Shown: positions 1-17,580, numbered from the stretch's first letter. The stretch is DNA of 64,000 nt from Paratrimastix pyriformis (GCA_027972325.1 JAPMOS010000068.1:122501-186500); one strand, 5' to 3'. Numbers and translations: made by a program. The notes: generated by a model not told the origin, from the letters alone.

Positions 1-87
1 ACTTGGCCTGTCCGCCCCGCCACCCTTTCTGACGAGGAATTCATTCGTCCGTCCGTCCGTCCGTCGGTTGGGGTGTGGGGCCGGCAG

Positions 88-7253
<7,166 letters not shown>

Positions 7254-7548
7254 GTGTGTGCGTGTGGGTTCCCGCCCGTCCATGAAACAGCCCCGCATCA
7301 TCGCGGACCGGACCGTCCCCTGCATTAATTGAGAGGGGAAGGAGGAGTGAGCTTTCAGTCAGTCTCGTGTTACACAGCCTCGTGTGAGGCGAACTAAGGA
7401 ACCATAAGAAATCGCCACAAAAGGTCCATTTTCTGTTCTGTCCGCGCTCAGTCACAAATCCCCCTGGGTTCTTAGACCATTCCGGAATTCACGTCTGTGC
7501 TTCTTGTGCGACGGTATCGGCTGATTCCTTTCGACCAACAATCCAGAG
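7254..7548. other. Intergenic region between spatacsin and LRR gene
   Basis: Less GC-rich than the genes. No conserved reading frame. It should hold the 3' UTR of the spatacsin gene and the promoter of the LRR gene. No TATA-like box is evident. Confidence 0.6.
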
Positions 7549-9957
7549 ATGGCTAAAACGAAAAAAACGAAGTGCATGAAATCAACCCACAACCAGGAAG
7601 ATGTTCAGCCCCCATTCTCCCCAGTCATCCCACTTCTACTTCGCCTCCCCACTGATCTGCTACCAGTTCTAGTCGAGGTCTCCGACTCTCCGCTTCAGAC
7701 CTACACCCGACTTTTGGGACTCTGCCACGCCACCCGCTTGGCCGTCAGGGGCACTCCCCGCGAGCTTGCCTTCTTCTTTGGGGATGCCGACGTTGACAGC
7801 TTCGAGAGTGACCCACTGATCCGTCAGGTTACCATCCCCACAGCCGATGCACTGGCTTCCCTGGTGGGGCCCTGTAAGGGGCTGGTCAAGCTGACCCTCG
7901 ACTTCGAGATTCTGAGCGCCGAGACGCCACTGCTCGAGCACTGGTGTGGGACCGGGACCGCCTGGGTGGACGAGACCTTTTCCGCTCACAGCCGCCTGGC
8001 CGTGCTGGACATCATCTCGCCACGGGTCATCATGCCGGCCCTGCCCAGCATCCTCACGCACCTCCGCGGGCTGGAGGAATTCCGCCTCTGTTCTCCACAC
8101 CAAAATGAGGAGTGGGAGACACTTTCCGGCCTCCTGGCTTCTCTGGGTCGGTCCTGCCCGAGGCTCCGGCTTCTGCACTTGGATGACACATCATGCCTCC
8201 AAGTTTCCGACTTGCAGTTGCTGGCTCCCATCGCGGGCACCCTCAAGGATCTCCATTTCCCCATTTGGATTGGAGAGGAACCAGCGACCGCAGAAGACAT
8301 TGAGAACGTTGCCCTTGGTGCGGACTTCTTGAGGAGCCTGACCTCGGTGCAAAAGCTCTCGTTGGGCGAGTGCCCTGCTGCCCTGCTGAAGCCCCTCGCC
8401 CCCCAGCTGACTCAACTCTGCTTGCGTGAGTCTTGCGTCGACGAACCCCCGCTCGTCGACGGCCTCTGCCAACTGAAGAGGTTGGAGCTCCCCAAGTTGC
8501 ATGCATCCGAGATCGCCACCTTCGCTTGCCTACTGACCGCCAACATGGCCACCCTCTGCTCCCTCAGCCTCACGCTCAGTCTCCACGAGGCAAACAACTC
8601 GAGCCCCAAGGCCCAGTTGGTGGGCATGTTGGAGAGCCTGCCCCATTTAACAAGCCTCACGCTCAACCTGCAGGACTCTTCTTGCGCCGCCGTGTTTCAT
8701 GCACTGCCGTTGGGGCTGCTGGATCGGTTGGAAGACCTCGCCCTCCTCTTCGACCATCCAGCGGATCGAACCTGCTGCATCATCCGCATCGCCAGCAGGC
8801 ACCTCCGCACATTGTGGTTCGATGCTCGGGGCATCCCGAACTCTCTCTTCATGGAGCTTGCCTGCCCCATCCTGGAGGAGCTCGCCCTGCCAGAGTCCGT
8901 CGAGGAGCTGGATGACAGTGACGCCGTCAAGGAGCTGGTCCTGGACTGCCCCCGGTTGCGTTCGATCACGGGGCTGCCTGATTCCTGTCACAACCGCTGG
9001 ACAGCCATGCCCCACCTGGAGCGGGTGCGAGGGATCACCCAGGGCACGGTGAGCTGGAACGACGACGACATGCGGCGCTGCTTGTTGGGCTGGCTGCCCC
9101 AGTTGCTGGAGGGGTCCCCCCGACTGCGTGAGGTGCCCCACCTCGCTTTCCTCAAACCTTCTACATTCAATCGGCTGCTCGAGTCGCACTCGCTGACCCG
9201 CCTGTCAGTTAGTGTGTCTGTCACCGCGTTGCCCATCCTGCGCCGCACCCGGTCGCGGGACCGGGACCTATGCGCCCTGCGGCTGCCCGCCCAGCTCGAG
9301 CGCCTCCGGGCAACCGTCGACTTTGATGGGACGCCCCCATACCGGCCACCCGATTTGTTGGTGGAGGCCCTTGGGTTGCGGTCCCTCATCATTTACTTGA
9401 CTCCAGACAATGACGGTCCTGGGCCCCAGCGGCCGGCGACGCTGAGCCTGTGCTGCCCGGCTCTGATGGCCCTCGATGCTGATCTCTCCCGGTTCGCCTT
9501 GTTTGATGTCGGCCCGTGCCCGCAGCTGCTCAACCTGGCCATCCGAGTCCATCGGGCAGACGCGGTCGCGAGCCTCTCGACTTTCCTGACGGCGGCCACC
9601 GCCCTGCGCCGAGTCACCTTGAACGGGGACTTCTCGGACCTGCCCCCACTGGCCGCTGTCTTGGGGCGGCTGCCCCAGCTGACCGTCCTCGACCTGGCGG
9701 GCCTCGGTGCAGAGGAGGTGGCCCTGGCTTGCCCGCATCTCAAATTGCTCAAACTCGGAGGCCTCATGCTCCGCTCGGTGGAGCTCGACTGCCCTAGGCT
9801 CCACTTCGTCGAGCTGTGGGAGGGCGACTGTCGCTACATTGAACGGTTCGAGTTGGTGGGATCCCGCCCTCCCAGCCTGCACTTCCGCCACACGGAGGGA
9901 TTCGACGATGTGGTCCAGAAGTTCCCCTGGATGCGGGAGTTTGCCACCTCGCCATAA
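7549..9957 (+). CDS. Leucine-rich-repeat protein (F-box/LRR-like), single exon
   Basis: An 802-residue uninterrupted frame starting at ATG in GAGATGGCT. The basic N-terminus (KTKKTKCMK) is followed by a segment with LPTDLLPVLVEV that resembles an F-box-like helix. Most of the protein then consists of irregular leucine-rich repeats, for example LTSLTLNLQ, LKRLELPKL, LTVLDLAGL and LKLLKLGGL. Such proteins are protein-binding scaffolds, often substrate receptors of SCF ubiquitin ligases, but the F-box assignment is weak. It is the only sizeable gene here without introns and without simple repeats, so it may have a different history from its neighbours, for example a retrocopy or a member of an expanded family. 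Ends with TAA at 9955. Confidence 0.65.
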   Translation: MAKTKKTKCMKSTHNQEDVQPPFSPVIPLLLRLPTDLLPVLVEVSDSPLQTYTRLLGLCHATRLAVRGTPRELAFFFGDADVDSFESDPLIRQVTIPTADALASLVGPCKGLVKLTLDFEILSAETPLLEHWCGTGTAWVDETFSAHSRLAVLDIISPRVIMPALPSILTHLRGLEEFRLCSPHQNEEWETLSGLLASLGRSCPRLRLLHLDDTSCLQVSDLQLLAPIAGTLKDLHFPIWIGEEPATAEDIENVALGADFLRSLTSVQKLSLGECPAALLKPLAPQLTQLCLRESCVDEPPLVDGLCQLKRLELPKLHASEIATFACLLTANMATLCSLSLTLSLHEANNSSPKAQLVGMLESLPHLTSLTLNLQDSSCAAVFHALPLGLLDRLEDLALLFDHPADRTCCIIRIASRHLRTLWFDARGIPNSLFMELACPILEELALPESVEELDDSDAVKELVLDCPRLRSITGLPDSCHNRWTAMPHLERVRGITQGTVSWNDDDMRRCLLGWLPQLLEGSPRLREVPHLAFLKPSTFNRLLESHSLTRLSVSVSVTALPILRRTRSRDRDLCALRLPAQLERLRATVDFDGTPPYRPPDLLVEALGLRSLIIYLTPDNDGPGPQRPATLSLCCPALMALDADLSRFALFDVGPCPQLLNLAIRVHRADAVASLSTFLTAATALRRVTLNGDFSDLPPLAAVLGRLPQLTVLDLAGLGAEEVALACPHLKLLKLGGLMLRSVELDCPRLHFVELWEGDCRYIERFELVGSRPPSLHFRHTEGFDDVVQKFPWMREFATSP

Positions 9958-10324
9958 GGTATCCCCCTCACAAGCCTTCCCTGCTCGGAAAAAAAAAAGC
10001 GTTCATCGTCATCATCGTCATCATCTTGGCATGCCATCGACATTGCCATTGCTATCAAACAGTATGAGAACGAGATTATTGGGGGGTGGAGGGTCACAAA
10101 ACGAGGGCGGGAGAAGAGTCACCAAAAAAGATGCGCGAAGCACGAGTGCCAAGCCGGGGAGGGACGTGGAGGGCTCGCGGACGATCAGCGATCATGAGCC
10201 GCGAGTGAGAAAGAGGCCTCCCCGCGCTGACCCCGAAGACACCCGATCCAGATGGACCATCGGCAAACCACAAAAAAGACTCATCCCTGCCGCCGGAGAA
10301 TGTTCACAAAGAAGTCCGCGCGCC
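9958..10324. other. Convergent intergenic region
   Basis: Lies between the 3' ends of the LRR gene (+) and the small membrane protein gene (-). Contains a short A-run near 9990 and CATCGTCATC repeats at about 10004-10026. No coding signal seen. Confidence 0.6.
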
Positions 10325-11105
10325 TCACATGGCCACGGCACCGATGGGCTGGGGCATGGGGGGCGCGGTGGGCATGGTCAGGCTGGGGTAGATGGGCATC
10401 ACGCCCGCAGTCTGCTGGGCCGGGGCCGGGGCCGCCGGAGCAGCAGAAGGAGGAACGGCGGGCCGTGCCATGTACATGGGCATGGGCATCGCCTCCATGG
10501 GCACCAGAACCTGCTGGCCCGAAGCGGTGGTGGTGAGATACACAGGGGGCCTGTTCCCGGACGGGATGAGATTGAGGCGATGAGGGGAGTCAGTCGACAG
10601 ACATGGGAAGCGGAGGGTGGATGGTGTTCACGTTGAAGTCGGTGTGCAGCGCCCGCAGGTAGATCGACAGGGAAATGATCAGGAGCAAGGCATTGATGGT
10701 TACGACGTTGAATGAAATGATCAATGCCATGAATGCGCCATTATAGTAATAATAGAACGAGGCGGACAGCACAAGGACAGGTGGAATCGAGGCAACCATA
10801 GTAATGGAGTTCAGCACGATGCCAGCGATGGTGAGACCCTTATTGTGGTTTTTGACCCCCAAAATGGGAAGAAAACCAGTGACCCCAAGGAAAAGTGGAG
10901 CCAAGAGGGCCGGGAAAGCGCCAGAGACAAAGCACAAAACAGCATACACCGCCGCCATGATGCAGTGCAGGATGCTGCCAAGCACGACGCACTTTCCCGA
11001 GCGGCAATTTGGAACCCAAGGAGAACGAGGACGAGGAGCGACCATAGCTTGCGGATACATCTGCGGATACATCTGCGGGTAGATTTGTTGCGGCTGAGCT
11101 TGCAT
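10325..11105 (-). CDS. Small four-helix membrane protein with YPQM N-terminal repeats
   Basis: Exon 1 is 11105-10603, the intron 10602-10551 (52 nt, GTCTGT...ACAG), exon 2 10550-10325. The N-terminus carries YPQMYPQMYPQ repeats (about residues 9-19) then a Cys/Arg-rich turn (NCRSGKC). Four hydrophobic stretches follow, covering LGSILHCIMAAVYAVLCF, GAFPALLAPLFLGVTGFLPIL, GLTIAGIVLNSITMVASIPP with VLVLSASFYYYY, and ALIISFNVVTINALLLIISL. The second exon encodes a Pro/Met/Ala-rich cytoplasmic-type tail (VPMEAMPMPMYM). Pro/Tyr-rich tail plus tetraspan core is common in unrelated small membrane proteins, so no family is claimed. The gene sits about 100 bp downstream of the methyltransferase gene on the same strand. 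Confidence 0.7.
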
Positions 11106-11207
11106 TTTTTATTCTGAGATGATTCCCTGGGTTTTGTTGGTTATTTTGCTGATGGTGTCCATTTTTTCGTGTTGACCTCTCATCCAACAATTCAGCTGTT
11201 AGGTCGC

Positions 11208-11501
11208 TCACTGGGGCATCAGGACCATCAAGGCATAGTCGACCCCATGTTCGGATGCGGCAAACCGCTCTGCACGAGGAGGGAAAGGTAGGATGAGGTT
11301 CCCGACGATGACACATGAGAGAGACAGCAGGAAAATGAGGCGGCAGGCGAGAGAGATCGCGGGTTCAACCCAAAGACCTTTCTCTTCGGGGCCAAGGAAA
11401 CCCAACGCATCCAGCCGGAGCACCCGGAAGTGCTCCGTCTCCGCCAATTGGGCCATCTGTGGGCGAGGGAAGCCAACATGTACCGGGGACAACAAGGAGG
11501 G

Positions 11502-11534
<33 letters not shown>

Positions 11535-12916
11535 GTGAGAGAGAGAGGGAAGGGGATGAGAAAGGAAAGGGGAGAGGAAAGGACGGAGGAGCCTCAAGGC
11601 ACCGCCCCCTCCAGCCATGTCCAAAGCAGAGAAGAAGGAGGTGCAAAGAATGAGGAAGGCTGCTTTCTTTGCAATGACGCGAGGAGAAGTCGCTGCTCGG
11701 GAGGCCCGCGAGGCCCGTGAGGCAGTGGAAGCTTCCGCTCTTAAGCCAAAGCCCCAGAAGCCCGCCCCTGCACCTATCTCGCGTTTGGCTGGGGTGGGGA
11801 ATTGGTTGCTGAAGTACGGGTGTCGTCGGATTTATGTGTGGCGCACTTATAACCGGTGGGGTATGGGTCGTTCTCCCCCCTGGTTTGTTATGTGATTGTT
11901 CTTTGAGATTTTTCTTACTCGGACTTTGTTTCTTTGTTCTGGTCATCGGTTCTTTGTTTACTGTTTTGGCTGTCTGCGGGTACACAGTATCTTCTCTGCC
12001 CTTTGGGCTTGAAGCCACTGTACCCTCTTGTTTGGAGACTTCTTCCAATAAGAGTGGTTTTACCAAAAAAAAAGGAAAGGACGGAGTGTTCAACTCAACA
12101 GAACGGACCGTTCGCTCGCCCGACAGAAATCTGCGCTGGTACGTCAGGACGGCGCATGGAACGTGAGCCCATGCCGCCTCGCCCTCCGCTCCAACCGGCG
12201 GGTTGGAGCCCCCTGCCGCCGCTCGATGATGGGCGAAGATGCGGCCAATGGTGTGGAACAGCTGGGGCAGCACGTTCTCCCACACGACAATGTCGGCTCC
12301 CAGGATGACATCCACCGGCTGGCCGTGGAACTCCTCGTGTAGCGTGGCCGCCAGGCTGTCGTCATCACCCCAGCGCAAAACGTGCGCGCTGACAGATGTG
12401 CCTGCAGGCGAGACGGTGAAACAGACGTGTGTGTGTGTTGGATTGCCGGCTGTCATCTCTGAACCGGACCTGGTGCGAAGGTGGCCTTGTTGATGTCGAT
12501 GTTCTCGACCGTCTTTTCGATCAGTTCAGGCATCCCATCCGTCAAACACACAATGGAGGCCAGGCCACTGACAACCAACCCGGGAAGGGCTGACGCCCCT
12601 GATCCGAGCTCGATGATCCGACGACCCCGGAAGAAATCTGGATGCTTCAGAATAAACCAGCAGAGAAGCTCCGAGGCAGGCCATACAATGGCCCCGGTCA
12701 TATCATAGTCGGCTAAATAGTTTTGAGGGAAAAAAAGAGCAGAGGCCCTACAGAACTGGAGGAGGAGAGCGAGGTTTTGATCTGAAGAGATTTTTCCTCG
12801 CCAAATCGAAACGTTGCCAAAGAATATTGCGGTGCAAAGAGCGAATGCATCGCATCTTCGACATCATCATCGATCGGAGGCGCTGCGGCGCTCTTCGCGG
12901 CTGGGACCTCCTGCAT
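11208..12916 (-). CDS. Class I SAM methyltransferase, METTL21/METTL23-like (Methyltransf_16)
   Basis: Exons: 12916-12757, 12712-12470, 12401-12109, 11456-11378, 11269-11208, all in phase with GT-AG ends. Joined, the protein has the family order. An entry segment DYDMTGAIVWPASELL comes first. The SAM-binding motif I is IIELGSGASALPGL and an acidic loop LTDG follows strand 2. The post-motif is VDVILGADIVVWE, which corresponds to the D/EDVIY-type motif, and the last strands contain AVLTYQRR and HFRVLRLDALGF. Family members methylate lysines of chaperones, elongation factors or histones in cytosol or nucleus; the substrate here cannot be told. Start chosen at ATG 12916 in AAAATG context. The fourth intron (12108-11457) carries a G run at about 11503-11533 that is poly-C on the sense strand. 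Confidence 0.75.
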
Positions 12917-12957
12917 TTTGCGCAGAACCCGTGGGTCAGATTTGCTTTCCTTGAGGG
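12917..12957. promoter_or_regulatory. 41-bp divergent promoter
   Basis: Only 41 bp separate the ATG of the methyltransferase (-) from the ATG of the TMEM249-like gene (+). Both transcripts must start within or very near this segment. No TATA box is visible. The methyltransferase ATG is preceded by AAA. Confidence 0.5.
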
Positions 12958-13911
12958 ATGCAGCTTTTTGGGCAGGTTCGTGAGCGGAAGAGGAATGAGG
13001 CTGAAGATAAATTTCTTGCCAAATTGGAAGTTAACCCGTACTATCCCTTCACCAAGGAAAACACTAGTCTGGTGATGGTGCCCATTACTTTCGAAAGAGC
13101 TTCTTGCCCGTCTAGTTTTCACTTATAAAGTCCGGGACTGGCGTCTCTGGTTGTCCATTGCCGGCATCGGGATTAGCCTCATCGTGTTTATTGTCGCACT
13201 TGCCACCGGCAATCTAAAGCAGGTCCGACATCTTTGTTTCTCCGTGTCCACCTTCCCGTAGTCGTATTTTCTGGTTTCCGTGGTCGCCTTGATTTTTGCC
13301 GCTGGTGCGACTTGGACTTTCAAGGACACGAAAACCTACATTTTAGACGACGAGGCCAAGATGTACACATTTAAAAGTGGGAATAAGGTGATCATTCGAA
13401 GCGGATATCACAACGTTTACATCAGGCTTCGGAAGAAGCGAGGTCCGTCTCCAGTGTCGAGCCGTTCTCCATTGGTTGTGTCGACCCTCCCCAGCCCGTC
13501 AGGCGACTCTGTACTACCTCATCTTCGGCGGCTATCGCCTGGAGAAGCAGGTTCTCACGGGGACGTCCTCGTCGATGCTCGTCTGTCGCAGCTGGCGTTT
13601 TGGCGGGTCTTTAGAACCCATGTCTCCATCCCCCCTCAGGAGATGCGCCACCTTGGGCAGCAGCTCGCGGCCAACCTGGGGATCAACTACTTCGACGAGT
13701 CCAACGTCTCGGTCGATCGTCCGTGAGCCCTCCCTGGTGGTGCTGCTCGCTGGGGGTGGCTGTGGGTGGCTGTGGGTGGCTGTGGGTGGCTGTGGTGGGT
13801 GGCTGGGGGTGCCTGCGGTGGGTGGCTGGGGGTGCCTGACTGATCCCTTCGGGGATTGATCCCTTCTTCCCAGACGTGGTCCGGCACGAGCCTCCCCTGA
13901 AGACCGCCTGA
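12958..13911 (+). CDS. TMEM249: TMEM249-like membrane protein (CatSper auxiliary subunit family)
   Basis: Exon 1 starts at ATG 12958 (FLAKLEVNPYYPFTKEN). Later exons: to 13222 (helix LWLSIAGIGISLIVFIVALA), 13262-13442 (second helix VVALIFAAGATW, then AKMYTFKSGNKVIIR, HNVYIRLRKK), 13495-13580 (LYYLIFGGYRLEKQVLTG), 13640-13718 (HLGQQLAANLGINYFDESN) and 13874-13911 (VVRHEPPLK, stop TGA). The YPF entry, hairpin of two helices, VYIRL, GxxLE.L.L.G and INYFD...V.RH.PP order is that of TMEM249, which is part of the CatSper channel complex in sperm flagella. The join between exon 1 and the first helix (around 13067-13099) needs a very short intron of about 30 nt or a base error, so it is left open. 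The last intron holds GGTGGCTG repeats. Confidence 0.65.
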
Positions 13912-14072
13912 CGGGTGCCGGCCGGCGGCTGCGATCCGCGCCTCGTATTTGCATACATACAACCCGCCCCCGACCCCCCGACCCCCCGACCCGCCGCCCC
14001 ACTGTGGCCGTCGGCTTTCCCGTGGGGGAGGTCGGCTGCGTGTGTGGGGATCCCCTCGGGCCGTGGGGGGAG

Positions 14073-15814
14073 CTACTTCTTCTTGGGCTTGGCGGCCCCC
14101 TGGGCGGCGGGCCCGGTGCCTGGGGGGCTGCTGATGATCTCCGTGCTGATGGCCTGCACCCGGGGCCACCAGGCCGCCAGCAGCGCCCGCAGCTCATCCA
14201 GTCGGGCCGCGCATGCCTGCATCACCCCACGGAGCATCACCCGCGAGGGGGACGACCACACAGCACCGGCGTTCGGAGGGGGGTGTCAGGGGGGCTGAGT
14301 TGGGGTGTGGTTTCTTATCGTTTCGGTCCATCCCCCGCACTCCGTTCCTCCATTCCTCCTCCGCCTCATCCCCGCCGGGTTCGTCCCATCCGGTACGGTG
14401 CCCCGACCACCATGACTGCTGCTCCCCACGGGGCAAAGAGGCGCCGACCGACCCTCCCTTGTTTGTTTTGGCTCGCCGTGGGACCGGGGAGAGGTTGGGT
14501 CGTGTGTGTGGGGTGGGGGGGGGGGGGGGGGGGGGCGACCTTGGTCTCGGCCTCGATCTGGGCCCGCTGGGCGGGCTCGAGCACCATGGCCCCCAGGTGC
14601 CGCTCCAGGGCCGGCAGCAGGTCCGCGATGGCCTCCCCGTGCCGCTCCACCGCCAGCCGGAGCCGCCCCAGCGCCCCCCGGAACTTGGCGAAGGCCCCGT
14701 CGGGCCCGAAGTCCCCCAGGGCTGCCTCGCGGCCCTCGGCGGGACACTCGGCCTCGAAGGCCTTCTGGGCCTCGGCCAGTCGGCTCGCGTGGACGCCCCG
14801 CCGTCGGAGCAGCTCGCGCAAGTCACGCACCCGCTCCAGGAAGGCCACCGGGCTCTCGAGGCCCAGCGGCACCACGGGGTGGCTGATGTGGGCCGCGCAG
14901 GCCCCCGCGAAGGCCTCCAGGGTGCGCCTGTCGCGGTCGGGGGTGACGTCCCCAAAGATCGACAGAACCCCCACCGCGCCTGCCCCCCGGGGGCTGAGGG
15001 CCTCCTGGAGGATGGTCGCCAGGGGCCACACATGCCAGGGCATGGTGGTCGAGGCCGTCTCCCCCTCCGGGGCGGCTGCAGTCTGCTGCTCCTCGGTGAG
15101 GAGGGCCGTCAGGTCGGGCAGCCCACGCAGCCGCCCGAAGCGCGACCCGCAGTCGAAGGTGGGCGAGACCGTCAGGAAGCCCACCACCACCGCCCCGACC
15201 GTCACCCGCGGGTCGGCGGCCCGCTCGATCCGGAAGCCGTGCAGGATGTGGGAGGGATTCTCCCCGGGGGTGGGCGGCGAGGCGATGTGCGCGGAAATGA
15301 GGGCCTCGTGGGTGGGGAAGAAGTGCCAGAGTTGGGAGGGGGCCGGGTCGCGGGCCAGCGAGTCGCGGGAGAAGATGGCGAGGGCCGGGTGGCCCCCGTC
15401 GGCATCCGGAGCGACAGGCTGCAGACTGCCAAAAAGATTCAGTTGACTCTAAAGTAAAACAATAATTGGTGACAATGTGAACGCAGGGCAGACCGAATCG
15501 TACAGTTCGAAGGCGCACGCATGGACCCGGAAGGGGTCGGGTTCGGGACGAAAAAGAGTCTCGGATATTCGAGCAAGGAGCGCCGGTCTGATATCGGCAA
15601 GATCACGTGGAGATCCACAACAGAAGATGAAGGCTTCCGTCCCCTGTTTCGCAGAAGACACCAGTGATTCCATGCGCTGCTGAAAAATTTCGTCGAGCGA
15701 GGCCGGTGATTGATAAACAGTCTCAAAATCTGGGCCATTTTGCGAGTCACTGGGCGTGGCGTCCTTGTGCCAGGCCCAGCACCGACACGGGGGCGGCGGC
15801 TGGACGCTCTGCAT
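14073..15814 (-). CDS. Divergent kinesin-like protein lacking the P-loop
   Basis: Exons about 15814-15514, 15444-14540 and 14216-14073. The first has DFETVYQSPASLDEIFQQ, like the kinesin FDxVF...Q.EVF block, then TEAFIFCCGSPRDLAD where active kinesins have IFAYGQTGSGKT, so the nucleotide-binding P-loop is gone. The second has PSHILHGFRIER (kinesin SSRSHxIxxxxIE), a region matching strand 7 without DLAGSE, and PLATILQEALS...VGVLSIFGDVTPD...TLEAFAGA, which matches the L.LLQDSLGG...I.NVSP....ETLSTL.FA end of the motor. Helical sequence follows and the protein ends AAKPKKK. A motor-fold protein without ATPase activity is inferred. The start is an ATG before QSVQPPPPC. Confidence 0.5.
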
Positions 15815-15974
15815 CAACGGAAACTGTGGATCGTGCGCCGAGCATGGCCGGCTTGCGCCGGAAAACACACTTGGCAAACCCGCAGCCGAACAGCAACAGC
15901 GACATGTCTGTTCCTACCGACTTCAATCTCCCTCAACTATTCCGAAATCTTTCCATGGATCTCCCTCCGAAGCC
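15815..15974. promoter_or_regulatory. Divergent promoter, kinesin-like / thiol peroxidase
   Basis: 160 bp between the two start codons. An upstream ATG at 15904 opens a short frame that overlaps the peroxidase start in another frame and could be a 5' UTR reading frame. Confidence 0.4.
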
Positions 15975-16843
15975 ATGGAAAAGATCAAGGAAAGCATGGG
16001 CATGGGAGGCCATCACACGGTCAAGGACAAGGGCCAGGACGTCAACCTGACCGGCTCGATGCTCTCGCGCGGTTCGCGGCTCAAGGATTTCACCGTGACC
16101 GACATGAACTCCAACAACATCCGCTTCAGCGAGACCTTCCTGAACAACAACAAGAACACGATCATCTACTCGTTCCCAAGCGTGGACACGCCCATTTGCA
16201 GCCAGCAGTGCTGCTCGCTGGCCAGCTGCGAGCACATCAAGGGGCACCCCGACGTCCAGGTGTTCGGCATCTCAATGGACCTGCCCTTCGCGCTGGCTCG
16301 GTACCACCGCGAGCACGCCCACGACCTCGAGGGCATGACGCTGCTGAGCGATTCGATCGATGGTGATTTCGGTCCGCATGATTTGGTTCGTTGTTCCAGA
16401 CAAAAAACCGTCAAAATCCCTCAGGCAGCAAGTACGGCCTTCTGATCCGCGAGAAACGTCTGCTGGCACGGGCGGTGCTGCTCTTCGACCACGACGGCAA
16501 GCTGGTCTATGACAAGATCAACGATGATGTGGGCACGCCCATCGATTGCAATGGTCCGCTGTTTCTTCAGGATCACCTGCAATTCACATCGCTGGATGGT
16601 TTCTTGTTAGAGCTGTACCAGCACCTGCATCAGCTCCGCCATCCCGTCATGGGCGAGCATGGTGTTGCCCCTACTGGCGTCACCCGGCACGAAGCGGGGT
16701 TCCCTCAGGAGCACCCCGTGCAGCCGGTCCAACAAGTCGGCGGTGTCCAAGTGCAGCCCATGGCCGCGACCACCACCACCACCACAGAGAAGGTTGAGCC
16801 TCTCCCTATGCGCCCGGTGCAGGAAGCCGGTCTGGGGCATTAA
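15975..16843 (+). CDS. Thiol peroxidase (Tpx-type peroxiredoxin)
   Basis: Reduces hydroperoxides with electrons from thioredoxin. ATG at 15975; exon 1 ends near 16371 and an intron (GTCCGC...CTCAG) leads to the second exon near 16424. The protein shows a Tpx-like N-terminal block (SRLKDFTVTDMNSNNIRFSE), the peroxidatic site PSVDTPICSQQCC (Tpx has PSIDTxVC), ISMDLPFALARY (Tpx ISADLPFAQSRF), LLSDS and RAVLLFDHDGKLVYDKIND. The extra CC pair after the peroxidatic Cys is unusual. The Tpx fold should end soon after DKIND; the frame stays open to 16843, so either a 42-nt intron (GTGGGC...TTCAG) is present or there is a C-terminal tail. That tail lies antisense to the profilin gene's last exon. The true stop is uncertain. 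Confidence 0.75.
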
Positions 16844-17580
16844 ACCAATCAGGGTGCACTCGAAAATAAAACGCGAAGAGCACTTTTGCGTCCGGGGGGG
16901 GGGGGGGGGGGGGGGGGGATATTCCCGTAAAGTGTGCTCAAAACTTGTCCACTGAGGAGAGGAAGTGGGCAGTGAGTTGGTGGTGAGCTCGAGCTCAAGG
17001 TGTCAGAGAACAACAGACTGTTGGCCTGAACAAAAGCCTGAAGGTCGGGGATGGCCTTGGCGGAGAGGATGGGAAACTGGTAGGTGATCAGAGCAAAACA
17101 CTTTGTCCCACTGGGTTTTTGGAACTGTGGTGGGAGGAGTGGGAATGAAAAAGGAGACTTACAGCGAAAAAGGCCGGACCCGGTACAGGCAGATGCCCTC
17201 ACCCTGGTTGGCGTCTCCCCGTCTCCCATAGATAAGGTCACCATGGAATCTGTGCAATATAGAATCCGGTTGTTTCCAGAAGATCGGCGCACCGAAAACA
17301 GACCGGTGAACATCGTAATGGATGCCCTCAATCAGCAAACCGCGGGCAAAAGTCGTATCGTTATCCTGATAAGATGCAATCAAGTCCCTGCAACAACCAC
17401 AATTTTTGGCGGAGGATGTTCACATAAAAAAGCCAAGGACAACACGAACCGGACTTCCTCGGGCTTTGCCGAGCAGTGGCCCGCGATAATTTGCCCGCTC
17501 TCCTCAAAAAAGAAAACGCGAGTCCACTCAGTGCAAGGATACTGGTGGAGAAGGGGTTCGAACGCGGCGGCGGCAGCCAT
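16607..17580 (-). CDS. Profilin family protein with extra C-terminal exon
   Basis: Exons: 17580-17450, 17387 to about 17300, about 17247-17172, about 17120-16930, and probably about 16838-16607. The first starts MAAAAAFEPLL and has TRVFFFEESGQIIAGHC, a profilin-like N-terminal helix and strands. The middle joins to ARGLLIEGIHYDVHRFHGDL, IYGRRGDANQGEGICLYR and ALITYQFPILSAKAIPDLQ, the usual strand-turn-strand plus C-terminal helix. Profilins bind actin and proline-rich ligands. Three introns begin GTTCGT, GTCTGT and GTCCGG. An intron with a 22-bp sense-strand poly-C (16897-16918) seems to join a final exon with LHLDTADLLDRLHGVLL, giving a C-terminal extension not usual for the family; that last junction is inference. 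The 3' part overlaps the peroxidase gene on the other strand. Confidence 0.6.

Noticed and set aside
11617-11895. Plus-strand 92-residue frame starting MSKAEKKEVQRM
   Set aside because: Lies inside an intron of the minus-strand methyltransferase, with no conserved motif or partner. Weak coding possibility only.
14004-15457. Long plus-strand frames opposite the kinesin-like gene
   Set aside because: Arg/Pro/Gly-rich antisense shadows of the minus-strand exons in GC-rich DNA.
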